From positions 1 to 53,997 of the forward strand of contig NZ_VKDB01000022.1 in NCBI RefSeq assembly GCF_007280555.1: a stretch of DNA of 53,997 nt, written 5' to 3'. The notes below the pieces were generated by a model. That model made no database searches, was not told where the DNA came from, and worked only from the letters and a program-made list of their open reading frames with translations. Below, one piece after another: positions 53,455-53,997 of the stretch (position 1 is the first letter of the stretch; each line of letters begins with the position of its first letter). This DNA is from Deinococcus detaillensis (GTDB taxonomy: Bacteria > Deinococcota > Deinococci > Deinococcales > Deinococcaceae). The position numbers and the translations under genes are program-made.

Positions 53455-53997
53455 TCACCAGTCACGGTTGAGCATCTTGCCTTTACTGGCATACTGGACG
53501 TAGATCTCTGAGGTTTCAGTGCTGCTATGTCTGAGGTGGTCTCTCACCGCCAGCAGGTCGGTGGTTTCGCTGTACATGCGGGTGCCAGCGGTATGCCGTA
53601 GACCATGCACTTCGCGGCCCTCGTACTTCACGCCTGCCCGGCGACAGAGCCTGATGAGTGAATCGCGAATTCCACTGCGGCTGCGCAACCTTAAGACCCA
53701 GGGGCCGAAGTCCGGCGTCGCTGCCAACCAGATCTTGAGCGCCTGCTCGGCTCGGCGCGAGAGTCCCACCGACTGCCGCCGTCCCCCTTTGCCCAAAATG
53801 GTGATCCTAGGTTGCTCGCCGTTCAGATGAACGTCGTCGCGCCGCAAGGAGGACATCTCCGAGTTTCTCAGTCCACAGTCGGCACCAAGCAGCACGTAAA
53901 CGCGTTCTTGAGGATCAGCATGCTGGAGCAGCGTGTCGATCTCCGCTTTGGTATAGGGTGCGCGTTTCTCCCAGCGTGGGGTGGGATCCGAAGCACC
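53455..53997 (-). CDS. tyrosine recombinase/integrase, C-terminal part (cut by window end)
   Basis: The frame is open to the window edge, so the N-terminus lies beyond 53997. About 181 residues are visible. The catalytic residues are Arg in GADCGLRNSEMSSLRRDDVH, the H-x-x-R pair in EVHGLRHTAGTRMY, His in RDHLRHSSTETSE and the nucleophile Tyr in SEIYVQYA. It belongs to the XerC/D-like integrase family and would join or resolve DNA at specific sites. The catalytic half looks intact, unlike the remnant beside it. It may have integrated an element or resolve replicon dimers. Confidence 0.85.
   Translation of the reverse strand, partial: GASDPTPRWEKRAPYTKAEIDTLLQHADPQERVYVLLGADCGLRNSEMSSLRRDDVHLNGEQPRITILGKGGRRQSVGLSRRAEQALKIWLAATPDFGPWVLRLRSRSGIRDSLIRLCRRAGVKYEGREVHGLRHTAGTRMYSETTDLLAVRDHLRHSSTETSEIYVQYASKGKMLNRDW

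Overview
The window is high-GC bacterial DNA that reads as accessory sequence from a Deinococcus-type genome, probably a secondary replicon or a chromosomal plasticity zone. The clues are a Deinococcus-style ParA with an N-terminal helix-turn-helix, a replication initiator of the family found on Deinococcus plasmids with CCCGTAATACTTGGGGG iterons, several start codons placed 5-8 nt after a TANNNT box (leaderless transcripts), and many secreted or lipid-anchored proteins. The genus is inferred from these features and was not confirmed by a search.

Layout. (1) 0.3-14 kb is a block of exported proteins: a small membrane protein, a CAP-domain lipoprotein, a right-handed beta-helix lipoprotein, a TPR regulator, then a four-gene operon with two secreted caspase-fold peptidases, a beta-propeller protein and a large lipoprotein. 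The beta-helix lipoprotein gene and the caspase operon diverge from either side of the regulator gene, and both have the same upstream sequence, including a 38-nt perfect inverted repeat, so they look like one regulon. This is the best candidate for an undescribed system. (2) 14-25 kb is a patchwork of an ISL3 remnant, an MFS transporter, a truncated AbiEii, a diguanylate cyclase, toxin-antitoxin loci (one broken), a secreted protein interrupted by an amber codon, and a RocB-type M20 peptidase. (3) 25-29.6 kb is a dead replicon: four iterons lie between parA/parB and a rep gene, and all three genes carry inactivating mutations. (4) 29.6-33 kb is a graveyard of mobile elements (a MITE-like element and remnants of IS66, IS3 and IS4 types) around an intact sugar epimerase gene.

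(5) 33-50.4 kb is a surface polysaccharide locus. Genes wbpA, wbpB, wbpD, wbpE and wbpI form a complete route from UDP-GlcNAc to UDP-2,3-diacetamido-2,3-dideoxymannuronic acid. With them are an initiating phosphoglycosyltransferase, a flippase, a polymerase-like protein and three glycosyltransferases. A second polymerase/ligase, a partner protein and a BY-kinase/Wzz protein follow on the opposite strand. From about 38.3 to 45.7 kb the DNA turns AT-rich, with the left edge inside wbpE, which suggests a swapped serotype-like cassette. (6) 50.8-54 kb has a second iteron array whose sequence is related to the first, a chromate transporter gene, and one decayed and one window-truncated tyrosine recombinase.

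No rRNA, tRNA or CRISPR array was recognised. All family assignments come from reading motifs in the translated sequence; no database search was run.
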